Shown piece after piece: positions 9,083-18,131 of a DNA stretch of 64,000 nucleotides. The notes under the pieces were generated by a model. That model worked only from the letters and a program-made list of their open reading frames with translations. It ran no database searches and was not told where the DNA came from. Within the stretch, counting starts at the first letter, position 1. Each line of letters opens with the position of its first letter. The translations under genes and the position numbers were made by a program. This DNA comes from Rhodomicrobium vannielii ATCC 17100 (GTDB lineage Bacteria > Pseudomonadota > Alphaproteobacteria > Rhizobiales > Rhodomicrobiaceae): contig NC_014664.1 in assembly GCF_000166055.1 (NCBI RefSeq), positions 1,079,927 to 1,143,926 on the forward strand. The letters are read 5' to 3'.

Positions 9083-10536
9083 CGCGCCTCATCGTCGGGC
9101 CGTTCAACCGCGTCGAAGGCGACCTCGAAATCCGGCTTGACGTGGAGGATGGGCGCATCGCGGCGGCTTACGTAAATTCCCCGCTCTATCGTGGTTTCGA
9201 GCAGATCCTTGTCGGCAAGGCGCCCGCCGATGCGCTCGTTTATGTGCCGCGCATCTGTGGCATCTGCTCGGTGTCGCAGTCGATAGCGGCAGCGGCGGCG
9301 CTCGCCAATTCGCAAGGACTGACGCCGCCCGAAAACGGCACGCATCTGCAAAACATCATCCTCGCCGCCGAGAACGTCGCGGACCACCTCACACATTTCT
9401 ACCTGTTCTTCATGCCGGATTTCGCGCGCGAGATTTACGCAGGCGAGCCATGGGCAAAGGCGGCGGCGCGCTTTCGGGCGATGGGCGGCGATGCCCAGCG
9501 CGAGTTTCTACCGGCGCGCGCGGCGTTCCTGCGCATCATGGGCCTGCTCGCGGGGCATTGGCCGCACACGCTCGGCCTGCAACCGGGCGGCACGACCCGC
9601 GCCATCGGCCGAGCGGAGCAGACGCGGTTGCTAGGCCATATCGCGGGGCTTCGCCGCTTCCTTGAGGCGACATTCTACGGCGATGCGCTGGAAGCGGTGG
9701 GGGCACTCGACAGCGCCGATGCGCTCGATGCGTGGGCTGCTGAAGGCGCGGCTGAAGCGAGCGGCGGCGATTTCCGCGCGTTCCTCGCCTTCTCGCGCGA
9801 CGCCGGGCTTGAAGCGCTCGGCCCCGGTCCTGGCCTCTATATCAGCTTCGGCGCGTATTCGCTGAACGGCGGCCACGCCTTCGCGCACGGGGTCTGGCAA
9901 GGCGGCGCGGTCGGCCCGCTCCGCTGGGAAGACATCGCCGAGGACCACGCCCGCGCATGGATGGTGCGCGCGGCGGAAGGCCCGCGTCCGCCCTCGCGCG
10001 GGATCACGCTACCCGATGCCGACGCGGCCGACGCCTATAGTTGGTGCAAGGCTCCGCGCCTCGGCGGGCGCGTGGCGGAAACCGGCGCTTTCGCCCGACA
10101 GCTCATCGACGGCCAACCGCTCGTGACGAGCCTTGCCGCGCGCTCCGGCAGCAACGCGCGAAATCGCATGATCGCCCGCGCCGTCGAGGTAGCGCGGCTC
10201 GTCCTCCTGCTGGAGAGCTGGGCGGCGGCGATCCGTCCCGACGAGCCGTTCTGCCTCGCCACGCCCATGCCCGAAGAAGCGCACGGCATCGGCATGATCG
10301 AAGCGGCGCGCGGGAGCCTCGGCCACTGGCTCGACATCCGCAAGGGCCGCATTTTCAACTATCAGATCATCGCGCCGACGACGTGGAACTTCTCGCCCCG
10401 CGACGGCGGCGGGCAACCCGGTGCCTGCGAGGCGGCGCTTGTCGGCGCGCCCGTGCGGCGAGGCGAAACAACGCCCATCGCGGTGCAGCATATCGTGCGC
10501 TCGTTCGACCCCTGCATGGTCTGCACGGTGCATTGA
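9079..10536 (+). CDS. hupV: Regulatory [NiFe] hydrogenase large subunit HupV (HoxC)
   Basis: Large subunit (485 residues) carrying the NiFe site. The N-terminal metal motif is PRICGICSVSQS near residue 55 and the C-terminal one is FDPCMVCTVH. The protein stops exactly at this histidine, so the C-terminal peptide that an endoprotease removes from catalytic large subunits is absent, which is the hallmark of sensor hydrogenases. The frame is open far upstream inside hupU, but MTRLIVGPFNRVEGDLE at 9079 is the conserved N-terminus and overlaps the hupU stop. With HupU it senses H2 for HupT. Confidence 0.94.
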   Translation: MTRLIVGPFNRVEGDLEIRLDVEDGRIAAAYVNSPLYRGFEQILVGKAPADALVYVPRICGICSVSQSIAAAAALANSQGLTPPENGTHLQNIILAAENVADHLTHFYLFFMPDFAREIYAGEPWAKAAARFRAMGGDAQREFLPARAAFLRIMGLLAGHWPHTLGLQPGGTTRAIGRAEQTRLLGHIAGLRRFLEATFYGDALEAVGALDSADALDAWAAEGAAEASGGDFRAFLAFSRDAGLEALGPGPGLYISFGAYSLNGGHAFAHGVWQGGAVGPLRWEDIAEDHARAWMVRAAEGPRPPSRGITLPDADAADAYSWCKAPRLGGRVAETGAFARQLIDGQPLVTSLAARSGSNARNRMIARAVEVARLVLLLESWAAAIRPDEPFCLATPMPEEAHGIGMIEAARGSLGHWLDIRKGRIFNYQIIAPTTWNFSPRDGGGQPGACEAALVGAPVRRGETTPIAVQHIVRSFDPCMVCTVH

Positions 10537-10537
10537 G

Positions 10538-13009
10538 ATGGCGGACGCGGACGACATCAAGGGTGTATCGATCCGGGTGCGTGGCCTGGTGCAGGGCGTG
10601 GGCTTTCGCCCGCATGTGTGGCGGATCGCGCGCGAACTCTGGCTCACGGGCGATGTGCTGAACGACGCCGAGGGCGTTCTGATCCGCGCCTTTGGACCGC
10701 GCGCGGCGCTCGACGCGTTCATTGCCGCGCTTGCCGACCGCGCGCCGCCGCTCGCCCGCGTCGAGTGCATCGAGACCGCGCCGCTGAACGGCCCCGCGCC
10801 TGATATGTTTCGCATCGTCGAGAGCGGCGCGGGCGATGTCACGACCGGCATTGTACCCGACGCCGCCACCTGCCCTGCCTGTCTCGCGGACATCCGCGAC
10901 CCCGAAAACCGCCGCTACCGCTACCCCTTCACCAATTGCACGCATTGCGGCCCGCGCTTGTCCATCGTGCGTGCGATTCCGTATGACCGCGCGACGACGA
11001 GCATGGCCGCGTTCGAGATGTGCCCCGCCTGCCGCGCGGAATATGAGGACCCCGCCGACCGGCGCTTCCACGCGCAGCCGAACGCATGCCCTGTTTGCGG
11101 GCCGAGGCTGTGGCTCGAAGGCGCGGACGGGGCAGCGCTTCCGCTTCGAGGCGCGCGCGACGAGATCGAGGCCGCCGCCGCACTCATCCGCGATGGGGCC
11201 ATCGTCGCGATCAAGGGGATCGGCGGGTTTCATCTCGCCTGCGATGCCGCGAATGAGGATGCGGTGACGCGGTTGCGCGCCGGAAAGCGGCGAAGCGGCA
11301 AGCCGCTCGCGCTCATGGCGCGCAATGTGGCGATGGTTACGCGCTATGCCCACATCGCGCCGCCGGAGCGAGCCGCGCTCGAAAGCGCCGCCGCGCCCAT
11401 CGTGCTGCTCTCGCGCCGTGCCGACGCGCCGCCGCTCGCATCGAGCATCGCGCCGGGCCAGACGACACTCGGCTTCATGTTGCCCTACACGCCGTTGCAT
11501 CATTTGCTGATGGAAGCCCTGCCCGGCCCCATCGTGCTCACCTCGGGCAATGTCAGCGACGAGCCGCAAAGCATCGCGAACGACGACGCGCGCGAGCGAC
11601 TGTCCGAAATCGCCGACGCGTTCCTCATGCACGACCGGGACATCGTGAACCGGCTCGACGACAGCGTGGTGCGGCTCGCGGCGGGCCGCGTTCGCACCGT
11701 CCGCCGCGCACGAGGGCTTGCGCCCGCGCCGCTTCCGCTGCCGCTTTTCCAGGGCGCCCCCGCCGTGCTCGCCATGGGCGCGGAGCTGAAATCCACCTTC
11801 TGCCTCGCAAGCGGCGGTCGCGCCATCGTCTCGCAGCATATCGGCGACCTCGAAGATGCCGCCACACATGCGGATTGCCGCGCGAACCTCGCGCTTTATA
11901 AGCGCCTGTTCCGCTTCGCGCCGGACGTGGTGGCGGTGGACGCGCACCCCGATTACCATGCGACGCGATTGGGTGAGGCGCTCGCGGCGGAGCGCGGTTT
12001 GCCCATTGCACGCGTGCTGCATCATCATGCCCATGTCGCGGCGGTGATGGCGGAACATGGCGAGCCGCTCGACGCGACGCCGGTGCTGGGCATCGCGTTC
12101 GACGGCCTCGGCATGGGAGACGACGTGCCCGATCAACCCGCGCTCGAAGCGCCGCATTTGAGCACGGGCAAGTTGATCGATAACAAGGGAGAGCGGAGCG
12201 ACGCGTTCCAACGAACGCATCGCCCGCTGTGGGGCGGCGAGTTTCTCGTCGCGGACTATCGCGCCTGCCGCCGCGTTGCGAGCTTCGCGCCGGTGCCGCT
12301 GATCGGCGGCGCCAAAGCCATGCGCGAGCCATGGCGCAACCTGCTGGCGCATCTCGACGTCGCGCTCGGCTGGGACGAGGCGTCAGCGCGCTTTGGCGAC
12401 CTCTCGATCCTGCGCCGCCTCGCCGCGAAGCCCGTCGCGCCAGCGCTGCAAATGATGGCGCGAGGCGTGAACGCGCCGCCCGCCTCGTCGGCAGGACGTC
12501 TGTTCGACGCCGTCGCCGCCGCGCTCGGGATCTGCTTCGACGAAGCGACCTATGAGGGTCAAGCCGCGGTGGAGCTTGAGGCGCTAGCGGCCTCGGTCCG
12601 GTGCCGGGATTTCGGACGCTGGCCCATCGCTGCCCGGAAGCTTCCCTCGCGAGGCATGGGCGAGGACGGCGGCCCTATTCGCCTCGGCTGGGGCGAACTC
12701 TGGCAGGCCGTTCTCGATGACCTCGCCCGCGATGCGCCGCCCGCGATCGTCGCAGCGCGCTTCCATGCCTTCCTCGCCGACACGGTGGCGGACACTGCGC
12801 GCGCGCTCGCCCGACGCGATGGGTTGCGGCGCATCGTGCTGTGCGGCGGCGTGTTCCACAACCGACTGCTACTCGAAGGCGTCCTGGAACGGCTCGCGGG
12901 CGATTTCGAGGTGCTCGCCCCTGCCCTGTGCCCAGCGGGCGACGGCGCGATTTCGCTGGGGCAGGCGGTTATCGCGGCCGCACGCGCTATCCCCGCATCG
13001 CCTCGGTGA
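10538..13009 (+). CDS. hypF: Carbamoyltransferase HypF
   Basis: HypF (823 residues) makes the carbamoyl group that becomes the cyanide ligands of the hydrogenase iron, using carbamoyl phosphate and ATP. Domains in order are an acylphosphatase-like domain with VRGLVQGVGFRPHVW (residues about 8-95), two zinc-finger-like CxxC pairs including CPACLADIRD and CTHCGPRL (about 110-190), a YrdC-like domain (about 205-390), and the Kae1-like transferase domain with HHHAHVAAVMAEHGE and LCGGVFHNR. The start is one base after the hupV stop. The 3' end overlaps the convergent gene by 23 bases. Confidence 0.96.
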   Translation: MADADDIKGVSIRVRGLVQGVGFRPHVWRIARELWLTGDVLNDAEGVLIRAFGPRAALDAFIAALADRAPPLARVECIETAPLNGPAPDMFRIVESGAGDVTTGIVPDAATCPACLADIRDPENRRYRYPFTNCTHCGPRLSIVRAIPYDRATTSMAAFEMCPACRAEYEDPADRRFHAQPNACPVCGPRLWLEGADGAALPLRGARDEIEAAAALIRDGAIVAIKGIGGFHLACDAANEDAVTRLRAGKRRSGKPLALMARNVAMVTRYAHIAPPERAALESAAAPIVLLSRRADAPPLASSIAPGQTTLGFMLPYTPLHHLLMEALPGPIVLTSGNVSDEPQSIANDDARERLSEIADAFLMHDRDIVNRLDDSVVRLAAGRVRTVRRARGLAPAPLPLPLFQGAPAVLAMGAELKSTFCLASGGRAIVSQHIGDLEDAATHADCRANLALYKRLFRFAPDVVAVDAHPDYHATRLGEALAAERGLPIARVLHHHAHVAAVMAEHGEPLDATPVLGIAFDGLGMGDDVPDQPALEAPHLSTGKLIDNKGERSDAFQRTHRPLWGGEFLVADYRACRRVASFAPVPLIGGAKAMREPWRNLLAHLDVALGWDEASARFGDLSILRRLAAKPVAPALQMMARGVNAPPASSAGRLFDAVAAALGICFDEATYEGQAAVELEALAASVRCRDFGRWPIAARKLPSRGMGEDGGPIRLGWGELWQAVLDDLARDAPPAIVAARFHAFLADTVADTARALARRDGLRRIVLCGGVFHNRLLLEGVLERLAGDFEVLAPALCPAGDGAISLGQAVIAAARAIPASPR

Positions 13010-13943
13010 AAGCGTCGAGCAGGCGCAAATTCGTGGCCTCGTTCGTCGCCGCGACCGCCGACGCCGCCAATGCTACGCGCGGATGATCGATGATGCTCTC
13101 GCCCCATTTCCGAACGTAGGGCCACACGCCGCCCGCATAAGCCGGCGCGCTGTAATCGCCCACCACATCCGCGCCGACGATGATATGGCGCTCCGCGAGG
13201 CGGCCGATGAGGCGGAGCACATCGTCGAGCGAGAGCTTGCCCTGATCCCAGTTCGTCACCGCGTCGGCGGGCGCGAGCGCGTCCTTGTCGAGCGTGATGT
13301 AGATGTCCGCCGTTTCGATGCGCGACAGGAGAAGCTCGCCGAATGCCGCGAGTCCAATGTCTTCGATGCAGGTCCAGCGGACGTGGCCGCCCTCCTGCCG
13401 GTGGCTCGCGCCCGCGCCATAGTCGCCGCTCACCTTCGACGGGGCCTGCGCGAACGGAAACAGCTCAAGCCGCCCCTCCTTCAGCGCCGCGAGGTTGCCG
13501 CCCTTCCATTCCGGATGCTGGAGATCCTTGCTGCACACGCCGACGGTGACGATTTTCGCGACATTCGGAATGCCAAGCGCGCGGTTCACCCACGAGCCGC
13601 AATGCATGCCGCTCGAACAGCGCACCCAGTCGGGATGGTTGTCGAAATGCACGACGGTGAAGGGCCGCGATCCTGTCGCCGCTGCGCGCGCAATCAGCAT
13701 GGCGCTGACGTGATGGAAATCGCCCGACCCGAGAAAAGCGAGGACCGGGCCGCCATCGGCACCGCCCGCGCTGGCGCCAAGCTTCGCCTCCAGCCGCGCG
13801 AGGTCGGCGTCGTAGCCCCATAGCCGCACGCGAGGGCCGTCCGCCGTCGCATCCACCGAAACAGCCCTGCGCTCGGCGCACGCGTCGAGGAAGGCGCGCT
13901 GGCCCACAAAGGCGTCGTCAAGATGAATGAGTTCCAACCGCAT
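12987..13943 (-). CDS. Arginase/agmatinase (ureohydrolase) family protein
   Basis: A 318-residue protein if started at the ATG giving MRLELIHLDD; the frame is open further upstream but that part looks non-coding. The manganese-binding pattern of the ureohydrolase fold is seen as GSGDFHHV, VVHFDNHPDW and ITLDKDALAP, although the usual DAHxD reads DNHPD. The substrate cannot be told from the sequence: arginine, agmatine, formiminoglutamate or guanidino-acid hydrolysis would all fit. It converges on hypF with a 23-base overlap and is probably transcribed alone. Confidence 0.75.
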   Translation of the reverse strand: MRLELIHLDDAFVGQRAFLDACAERRAVSVDATADGPRVRLWGYDADLARLEAKLGASAGGADGGPVLAFLGSGDFHHVSAMLIARAAATGSRPFTVVHFDNHPDWVRCSSGMHCGSWVNRALGIPNVAKIVTVGVCSKDLQHPEWKGGNLAALKEGRLELFPFAQAPSKVSGDYGAGASHRQEGGHVRWTCIEDIGLAAFGELLLSRIETADIYITLDKDALAPADAVTNWDQGKLSLDDVLRLIGRLAERHIIVGADVVGDYSAPAYAGGVWPYVRKWGESIIDHPRVALAASAVAATNEATNLRLLDAFTEAMRG

Positions 13944-14244
13944 TCCGAAACGCTCCCCATCCGCCCCGCCGCTGACCACACCCCTTTTCGACGGTCGCTT
14001 GACCCTTAAACGCGTCGGCGGCGCTTGCAAGCGTTTCGCTGTTTCCCGAGCCCCACCCAGACGCACCTTCGCGCCGAAAGTCTCGGCTCCGAGCCGCCAG
14101 CCCCGGACAATCCAGAGTTTGCACAAAGACACACCAGCGACTATATTATGCGCTAACCCTTCGATTGCGGGTTCCCCCACACAATCGGAAATTGAATGCC
14201 CAGGAAGCGGAGAGGGCTCGCGCTTCCAGGACCGGAGGAAATTT
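13944..14244. other. Intergenic region upstream of two divergent genes
   Basis: This 301-base gap separates the divergent starts of the ureohydrolase-like gene and the DUF1013 gene, so it should hold both promoters. I see the ribosome-binding site GGAGGA at 14234-14239 for the DUF1013 gene but no convincing -35/-10 pair, repeat or small gene. Confidence 0.4.
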
Positions 14245-14868
14245 ATGAGCGACATACCCTTGATGCCGAAGGCGACGGCCGTCTGGCTCGTCGAGAACAC
14301 CTCGCTGACATTCGACCAGATCGCCGATTTTTGTGGATTGCACGTGCTCGAAGTGAAGGGGATCGCAGACGGCGACGTCGCGGCCGGCATTCGTGGCGCC
14401 GATCCGATTGGCGCGGGCCAACTCACCCGCGAGGAAATCGCCCGCGGCCAGAAAGATTCATCCTATCGGCTCAAGCTGGCGCGCTCCAAGGTGCACATCC
14501 CGGAGATCAAGACGAAGCGCGCGCCGAAATACACGCCTGTTTCGCGCCGTCACGACCGCCCGAACGCGATCCTCTGGCTTCTGCGCCATCATCCCGAGTT
14601 GCGCGACACGCAGATCATGCGCCTTGTCGGCACGACGAAATCGACCATCGAGAGCATCCGCGAGCGCACGCACTGGAATTCCGCCAGTCTTCAGCCGCAA
14701 GACCCGGTCGCGCTCGGCCTTTGCTCGCAGATCGACCTCGATAATGAAGTGAAGAAGGCCGCGAAGCGCGTCGAGGAAGAGCAGCCGGAAGCCGCGCTGG
14801 AAACCGCGGGCGTCACCATCGCGCCGCCGTCCGAGCAGCCTTATCTCGACATCGAGGAGTGGAAGTAG
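14245..14868 (+). CDS. DUF1013 (TrcR-like) family regulator
   Basis: A 207-residue protein starting MSDIPLMPKATAVWLVENT. The N-terminal part (WLVENTSLTFDQIADFCGLHVLEVKGIADG) looks like a helix-turn-helix unit. A second such unit appears around NAILWLLRHHPELRDTQIMRLVGTTKSTIESIRER. This arrangement and sequence match the DUF1013 family, found almost only in alphaproteobacteria, members of which have been linked to cell-cycle transcription and RNA polymerase. The ATG at 14245 is preceded by GGAGGA at six bases, which decides the start over the longer open frame. A hairpin terminator follows. Confidence 0.85.
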   Translation: MSDIPLMPKATAVWLVENTSLTFDQIADFCGLHVLEVKGIADGDVAAGIRGADPIGAGQLTREEIARGQKDSSYRLKLARSKVHIPEIKTKRAPKYTPVSRRHDRPNAILWLLRHHPELRDTQIMRLVGTTKSTIESIRERTHWNSASLQPQDPVALGLCSQIDLDNEVKKAAKRVEEEQPEAALETAGVTIAPPSEQPYLDIEEWK

Positions 14869-14896
14869 CATAACACGGCGCGTGTTGGGATAAGCG

Positions 14897-14919
14897 AAGG
14901 CCGTTTTGTCGGGCCTTTT
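14897..14919 (+). terminator. Probable terminator after DUF1013 gene
   Basis: The inverted repeat AAGGCC / GGCCTT encloses a nine-base loop and is followed by T residues, 28 bases after the stop codon. Confidence 0.5.
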
Positions 14920-14960
14920 GCAGCATCCGTAGGCACTTCGCTCGAAACATTCGGAAAATC

Positions 14961-14986
14961 AAACGGCCGGTTTTACCCGGCCGTTT
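14961..14986. terminator. Bidirectional rho-independent terminator
   Basis: A perfect ten-base stem AAACGGCCGG / CCGGCCGTTT has a six-base loop. The A-rich left arm and T-rich right arm make it usable from both sides. It lies between the convergent DUF1013 gene and mtnA. Confidence 0.75.
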
Positions 14987-15014
14987 TCATGCAAGCCGTC
15001 AGGCGTGCAAGCCG

Positions 15015-16112
15015 CTACGCCGCCGTGCGCGCGTATTCCGGATACGTCGCAGCGAGCCCCTCACGCGAGGCAGGCGAGACACCCCGCTCGGTGATGATGC
15101 CCGTGATGAGCCGCGCGGGCGTCACGTCGAACGCAGGGTTCGCGCCCGCGCTTCCCGGTGCCGTCACCTGCACCGTGACGATGTCCCCGCCGTCCGTGCG
15201 GCCGGTCATATGGGTTAGCTCGCGCGCGTCGCGCTCCTCGATCGGGATATCGCGCACACCATCGAACAGCGTCCAGTCGATCGTCGACAGCGGCAGCGCG
15301 AAATAGAACGGCACGCCGTTATCCTTCGCCGCCAGTGCCTTGAGGTACGTGCCGATCTTGTTCGCCGCGTCGCCCGCCGCCGTGAGGCGGTCGCAGCCGA
15401 CGATGCAAAGGTCAACGTCCCCATGCTGCATGAGATGGCCGCCCGCATTATCCGCGATGACGGTATGCGGCACGCCATGCGCGCCAAGCTCGAACGCCGT
15501 CAGCGCCGCACCCTGATTGCGCGGGCGCGTCTCGTCCACCCAGACATGCACGGGAATGCCCGCGTCGTGCGCCTGATAGATCGGGGAAAGCGCCGTGCCC
15601 CAGTCGACGCAAGCGATCCAGCCGGCGTTGCAGTGGGTCAGCACGTTCACCGGGCCGTCCTTCTTCTTCGCGATGTCCTCGATGATCGCCTTGCCGTGCG
15701 CGCCAATGCGGCGGCAGGTTTCGACGTCCTCGTCGGCGAGCTGGGCGGCCTTGGCGAAAGCGGCAGCGGCGCGCTCGGCGGGTGCGATGGGGCGCAGGAA
15801 TGTCAGCATCTCGTTCAGCGCCCAAGCGAGGTTCACCGCCGTCGGACGCGTGGCGGCGAGCGTCTTCGCTGCGCTTTCGAGGCCGGCGTCTGACGCATCC
15901 GCGCGGAGCGCCAGCGCGAGACCGTAAGCCGCCGTCACGCCGATCAGCGGCGCACCACGCACTTGCATGACCCGGATGGCGTGGGCCGCGTCCTCAAGCG
16001 TCGAGAGCTTCAGCGTCTCGAAGGCATGCGGGAGTCGCGTCTGGTCGATGATGCCGACCGCGCCGTCGCTTTCCGGCCAGATCGTGCGATAATGGGTGCC
16101 GCCGATTTTCAT
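15015..16112 (-). CDS. mtnA: S-methyl-5-thioribose-1-phosphate isomerase MtnA
   Basis: A 365-residue enzyme of the methionine salvage pathway, converting methylthioribose 1-phosphate to methylthioribulose 1-phosphate. It starts [12 protein letters not shown] and contains [27 protein letters not shown] and [18 protein letters not shown], the last holding the catalytic Asp of the family. The ATG is preceded by AGGAGTGAG. The gene is flanked by a terminator on its 3' side. No other salvage gene is next to it. Confidence 0.96.
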   Translation of the reverse strand: MKIGGTHYRTIWPESDGAVGIIDQTRLPHAFETLKLSTLEDAAHAIRVMQVRGAPLIGVTAAYGLALALRADASDAGLESAAKTLAATRPTAVNLAWALNEMLTFLRPIAPAERAAAAFAKAAQLADEDVETCRRIGAHGKAIIEDIAKKKDGPVNVLTHCNAGWIACVDWGTALSPIYQAHDAGIPVHVWVDETRPRNQGAALTAFELGAHGVPHTVIADNAGGHLMQHGDVDLCIVGCDRLTAAGDAANKIGTYLKALAAKDNGVPFYFALPLSTIDWTLFDGVRDIPIEERDARELTHMTGRTDGGDIVTVQVTAPGSAGANPAFDVTPARLITGIITERGVSPASREGLAATYPEYARTAA

Positions 16113-16258
16113 GTCTCACTCCTGCGCCGAAGGGGGTGCTGCTTGCGTCTTTCGAAATAACGAAATCGCCTTTTTGCGCGGTGAACGCAACCCCTGCCGA
16201 CGCGTGGCCGTTGCGGCAGATGTGGCGCGCGCCGAAATTCGCCGACGCCCGGTTCGCT

Positions 16259-16441
16259 TTACTTCTTGAAGAAAGCGCTCGCCGCGTCGAGATGCGCGGA
16301 CTTTTTCGCGATGGTCTCTTCCGCCCGCGCGATTTCAGCTTTCAGCGTCGCGATGTAGACACGAAGCTCGTCGACCGAGTAAACTGCAAGGTCTTTCGGC
16401 TTCGAAATCTGTTTGCGGGGTTCGAGGTCGTCTATATCCAT
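16259..16441 (-). CDS. DUF1192 family small protein
   Basis: A 60-residue protein with the pattern MDIDDLEPRKQ, then VDELRVYIATLKAEIARAEETI, a charged helix likely to form a coiled coil. This matches the short DUF1192 proteins of alphaproteobacteria, whose role is unknown. Frame, size and composition all support a real gene. Confidence 0.75.
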   Translation of the reverse strand: MDIDDLEPRKQISKPKDLAVYSVDELRVYIATLKAEIARAEETIAKKSAHLDAASAFFKK

Positions 16442-16655
16442 GGCGGTTCTTCAGGCGGCGTTTCTTGTCCGCTCATCATAAGGGTTCGCGCTCGCCCCGC
16501 AAAGCACGGAGCTTCTCGCCCGGCATTTGCAGCTCGCACCGTGATAACTGACGTTGCGATTGTGTTACAGCGCTGTGCCGTAAAAGACGCAGCTTGCGCT
16601 ATAAGTTTCTGCTTCCTATCAGCTTTCTGCAATCGGTCCGATTAACAGAGGCTGA

Positions 16656-17516
16656 CTAGATGTCGCCACGGCTTGCAACGACGCGAAGTCGCGCGGGTGC
16701 GTTCTTGGTCATATCGACGATTTCGGGAAGTCTCACTGGCTCGGGCTTTACGATCACCTTCTTCGCTCTCACGCTCCAGTTCCAGAGCGCCTCAGCCGGA
16801 ATGGGGAGCACCAGAAACCAGTGCTCGATAATGCCGAGCGTGAGGATCACGATCGAAAAGGTAAGCGCGAGCGCCTCAAAGGGTGAATGCTGCATCTCGA
16901 CCGCCTTATGAACGAGAGCAGCCGCGAAGGCCGTCGAAACGGTGATCGAAACCGGGAAAAGCAGGTTCATCGGCCTCTTGCGCAGAAACGAGCTGAGATA
17001 ACGCAGGTGCTCGGGAAAGAAGTGGTCGTTGAGGTTGCGGACGCCGAGGACCGCGTTCACCTTCGCGCTCGCATGCATGAGCCAGATCACGGTGTAGGTC
17101 CAGGAGCCGATGTGGTTCGTGCCGTTGAGCGTCGCGAAGCATACGGCGACGCCGAGAAGCGCCGCGCTCGCCTCATGATAGAGGCAGGTTTCGGCGGCAT
17201 GCCAGAGATGACGCGGGCCGGAGCAGCCGGGAGGGCAAGCCGTCTTGCGCGGTCCGGTGATCACGCCCGTGTAGAACGTCAGCTGCGTCCACGCCCACGC
17301 GAGCAGACCGCAGGTGAAGCTGACATAGGCAGCGAGCACCGTCTGGCTCTGGCTCGCGGCGTAAAGGCCGTAGAGCGAGCCCAGCATCACGAGCGTCCCG
17401 CCGAGCACACTCCATTTGTACGTACGCTTCGGCAGGTTGTTGAGATACAGGACAGCCCCGGTGCTGAACCACCAGACGAAGAGAACGTAGAGGGTCGGAA
17501 GCCCGTAATGTATCAC
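16656..17516 (-). CDS. puhE: Photosynthetic complex assembly protein PuhE (DUF3623)
   Basis: A polytopic membrane protein of 286 residues with about seven hydrophobic segments. It starts at a GTG that overlaps the TGA of a short upstream frame (GTGA). Recognisable PuhE stretches are HYGLPTLYVLFVWWFSTG, HVW-like Trp-rich turns, and ASAKVNAVLGVRNLNDHFFPEHLRYLSSF. It is the last gene of the bchF-to-puhE transcription unit, as in other purple bacteria, where loss of puhE disturbs reaction-centre and light-harvesting complex assembly. Confidence 0.93.
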   Translation of the reverse strand: MIHYGLPTLYVLFVWWFSTGAVLYLNNLPKRTYKWSVLGGTLVMLGSLYGLYAASQSQTVLAAYVSFTCGLLAWAWTQLTFYTGVITGPRKTACPPGCSGPRHLWHAAETCLYHEASAALLGVAVCFATLNGTNHIGSWTYTVIWLMHASAKVNAVLGVRNLNDHFFPEHLRYLSSFLRKRPMNLLFPVSITVSTAFAAALVHKAVEMQHSPFEALALTFSIVILTLGIIEHWFLVLPIPAEALWNWSVRAKKVIVKPEPVRLPEIVDMTKNAPARLRVVASRGDI

Positions 17517-17664
17517 TGCCCTGCCCTCGTTAGCACACTGTTCGCGGCCTCGCCGACTGCGGCGCGCGAAGCGCCACGACCGGCAAAGGCGAGCACCCGG
17601 CCGCGCTCCCGGAAAACACGAGTTTCCTTGATGAACGACCGCTCACCTCGTGAACCAGCCTCAT
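17513..17664 (-). CDS. Possible small ORF in the PuhD position (two competing frames)
   Basis: Between puhC and puhE in some purple bacteria lies a small gene (orf55/puhD of R. capsulatus). Here the 144-base gap contains two candidates. One is a 44-codon frame whose ATG overlaps the puhC stop (17664 down to 17530). The other frame ends in a TGA overlapping the puhE GTG at 17513 and reads SFIKETRVFRERGRVLAFAG in its middle, but it lacks a clear start after the puhC end. Neither shows a domain I recognise. A spacer without a gene is also possible. Confidence 0.3.
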
Positions 17665-18110
17665 CGAGGCACGCTCGCCTGGGGGAGGAGTTGCGAAAAG
17701 GTATCGGCGTTCCTCTGCCCGTAAGCGGCAAGTTCCAGTGTTTCACCCGTTGTCGGATCGGTCAGCGTCAACTTGCCGTCGCTCCACTGGGTGACGACAA
17801 ATGGCGTTTCGGGCCCAGCCTTGGAACGCGTCTGACGCACTTGGCCAAGAAGGCGGAGCGACGTTGCCATGAATGTGTTCTTCTCGCGCTCCAGAACCTG
17901 GAAAGGCTCGGTTGCCCCCTGATCAAAGGCGGCAATACCTCCCGAAGGAGCGTCCCGGAACACGACAGCGCGCGAGACGAGCGGACGGCGCGACGCATCC
18001 GCAACGCCTCCGCCATGTCTATCGATGACGCTTGTGCCTATTACTATAACGAGAAGAGCGGCCACCGCCACGCTTCCCAGAAGCAGCGCTTTGTTCACAC
18101 CCTTGAACAT
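17661..18110 (-). CDS. puhC: Photosynthetic complex assembly protein PuhC
   Basis: A 149-residue protein with one N-terminal membrane helix (about residues 8-28, ALLLGSVAVAALLVIVIG) and a periplasmic domain. The order puhA-puhB-puhC and the pattern of a short anchored protein ending in TDPTTGETLELAAYGQRNADTFSQLL identify PuhC, which organises the reaction centre and LH1. It begins 21 bases after puhB. Confidence 0.9.
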   Translation of the reverse strand: MFKGVNKALLLGSVAVAALLVIVIGTSVIDRHGGGVADASRRPLVSRAVVFRDAPSGGIAAFDQGATEPFQVLEREKNTFMATSLRLLGQVRQTRSKAGPETPFVVTQWSDGKLTLTDPTTGETLELAAYGQRNADTFSQLLPQASVPR

Positions 18111-18131
18111 GCCGGTGCGTTTCCAATTCGT

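Noticed and set aside
10367-12352. 661-codon minus-strand frame opposite hypF
   Set aside because: It consists of the Arg/His/Ala-rich composition of antisense frames and contradicts the complete HypF motifs.
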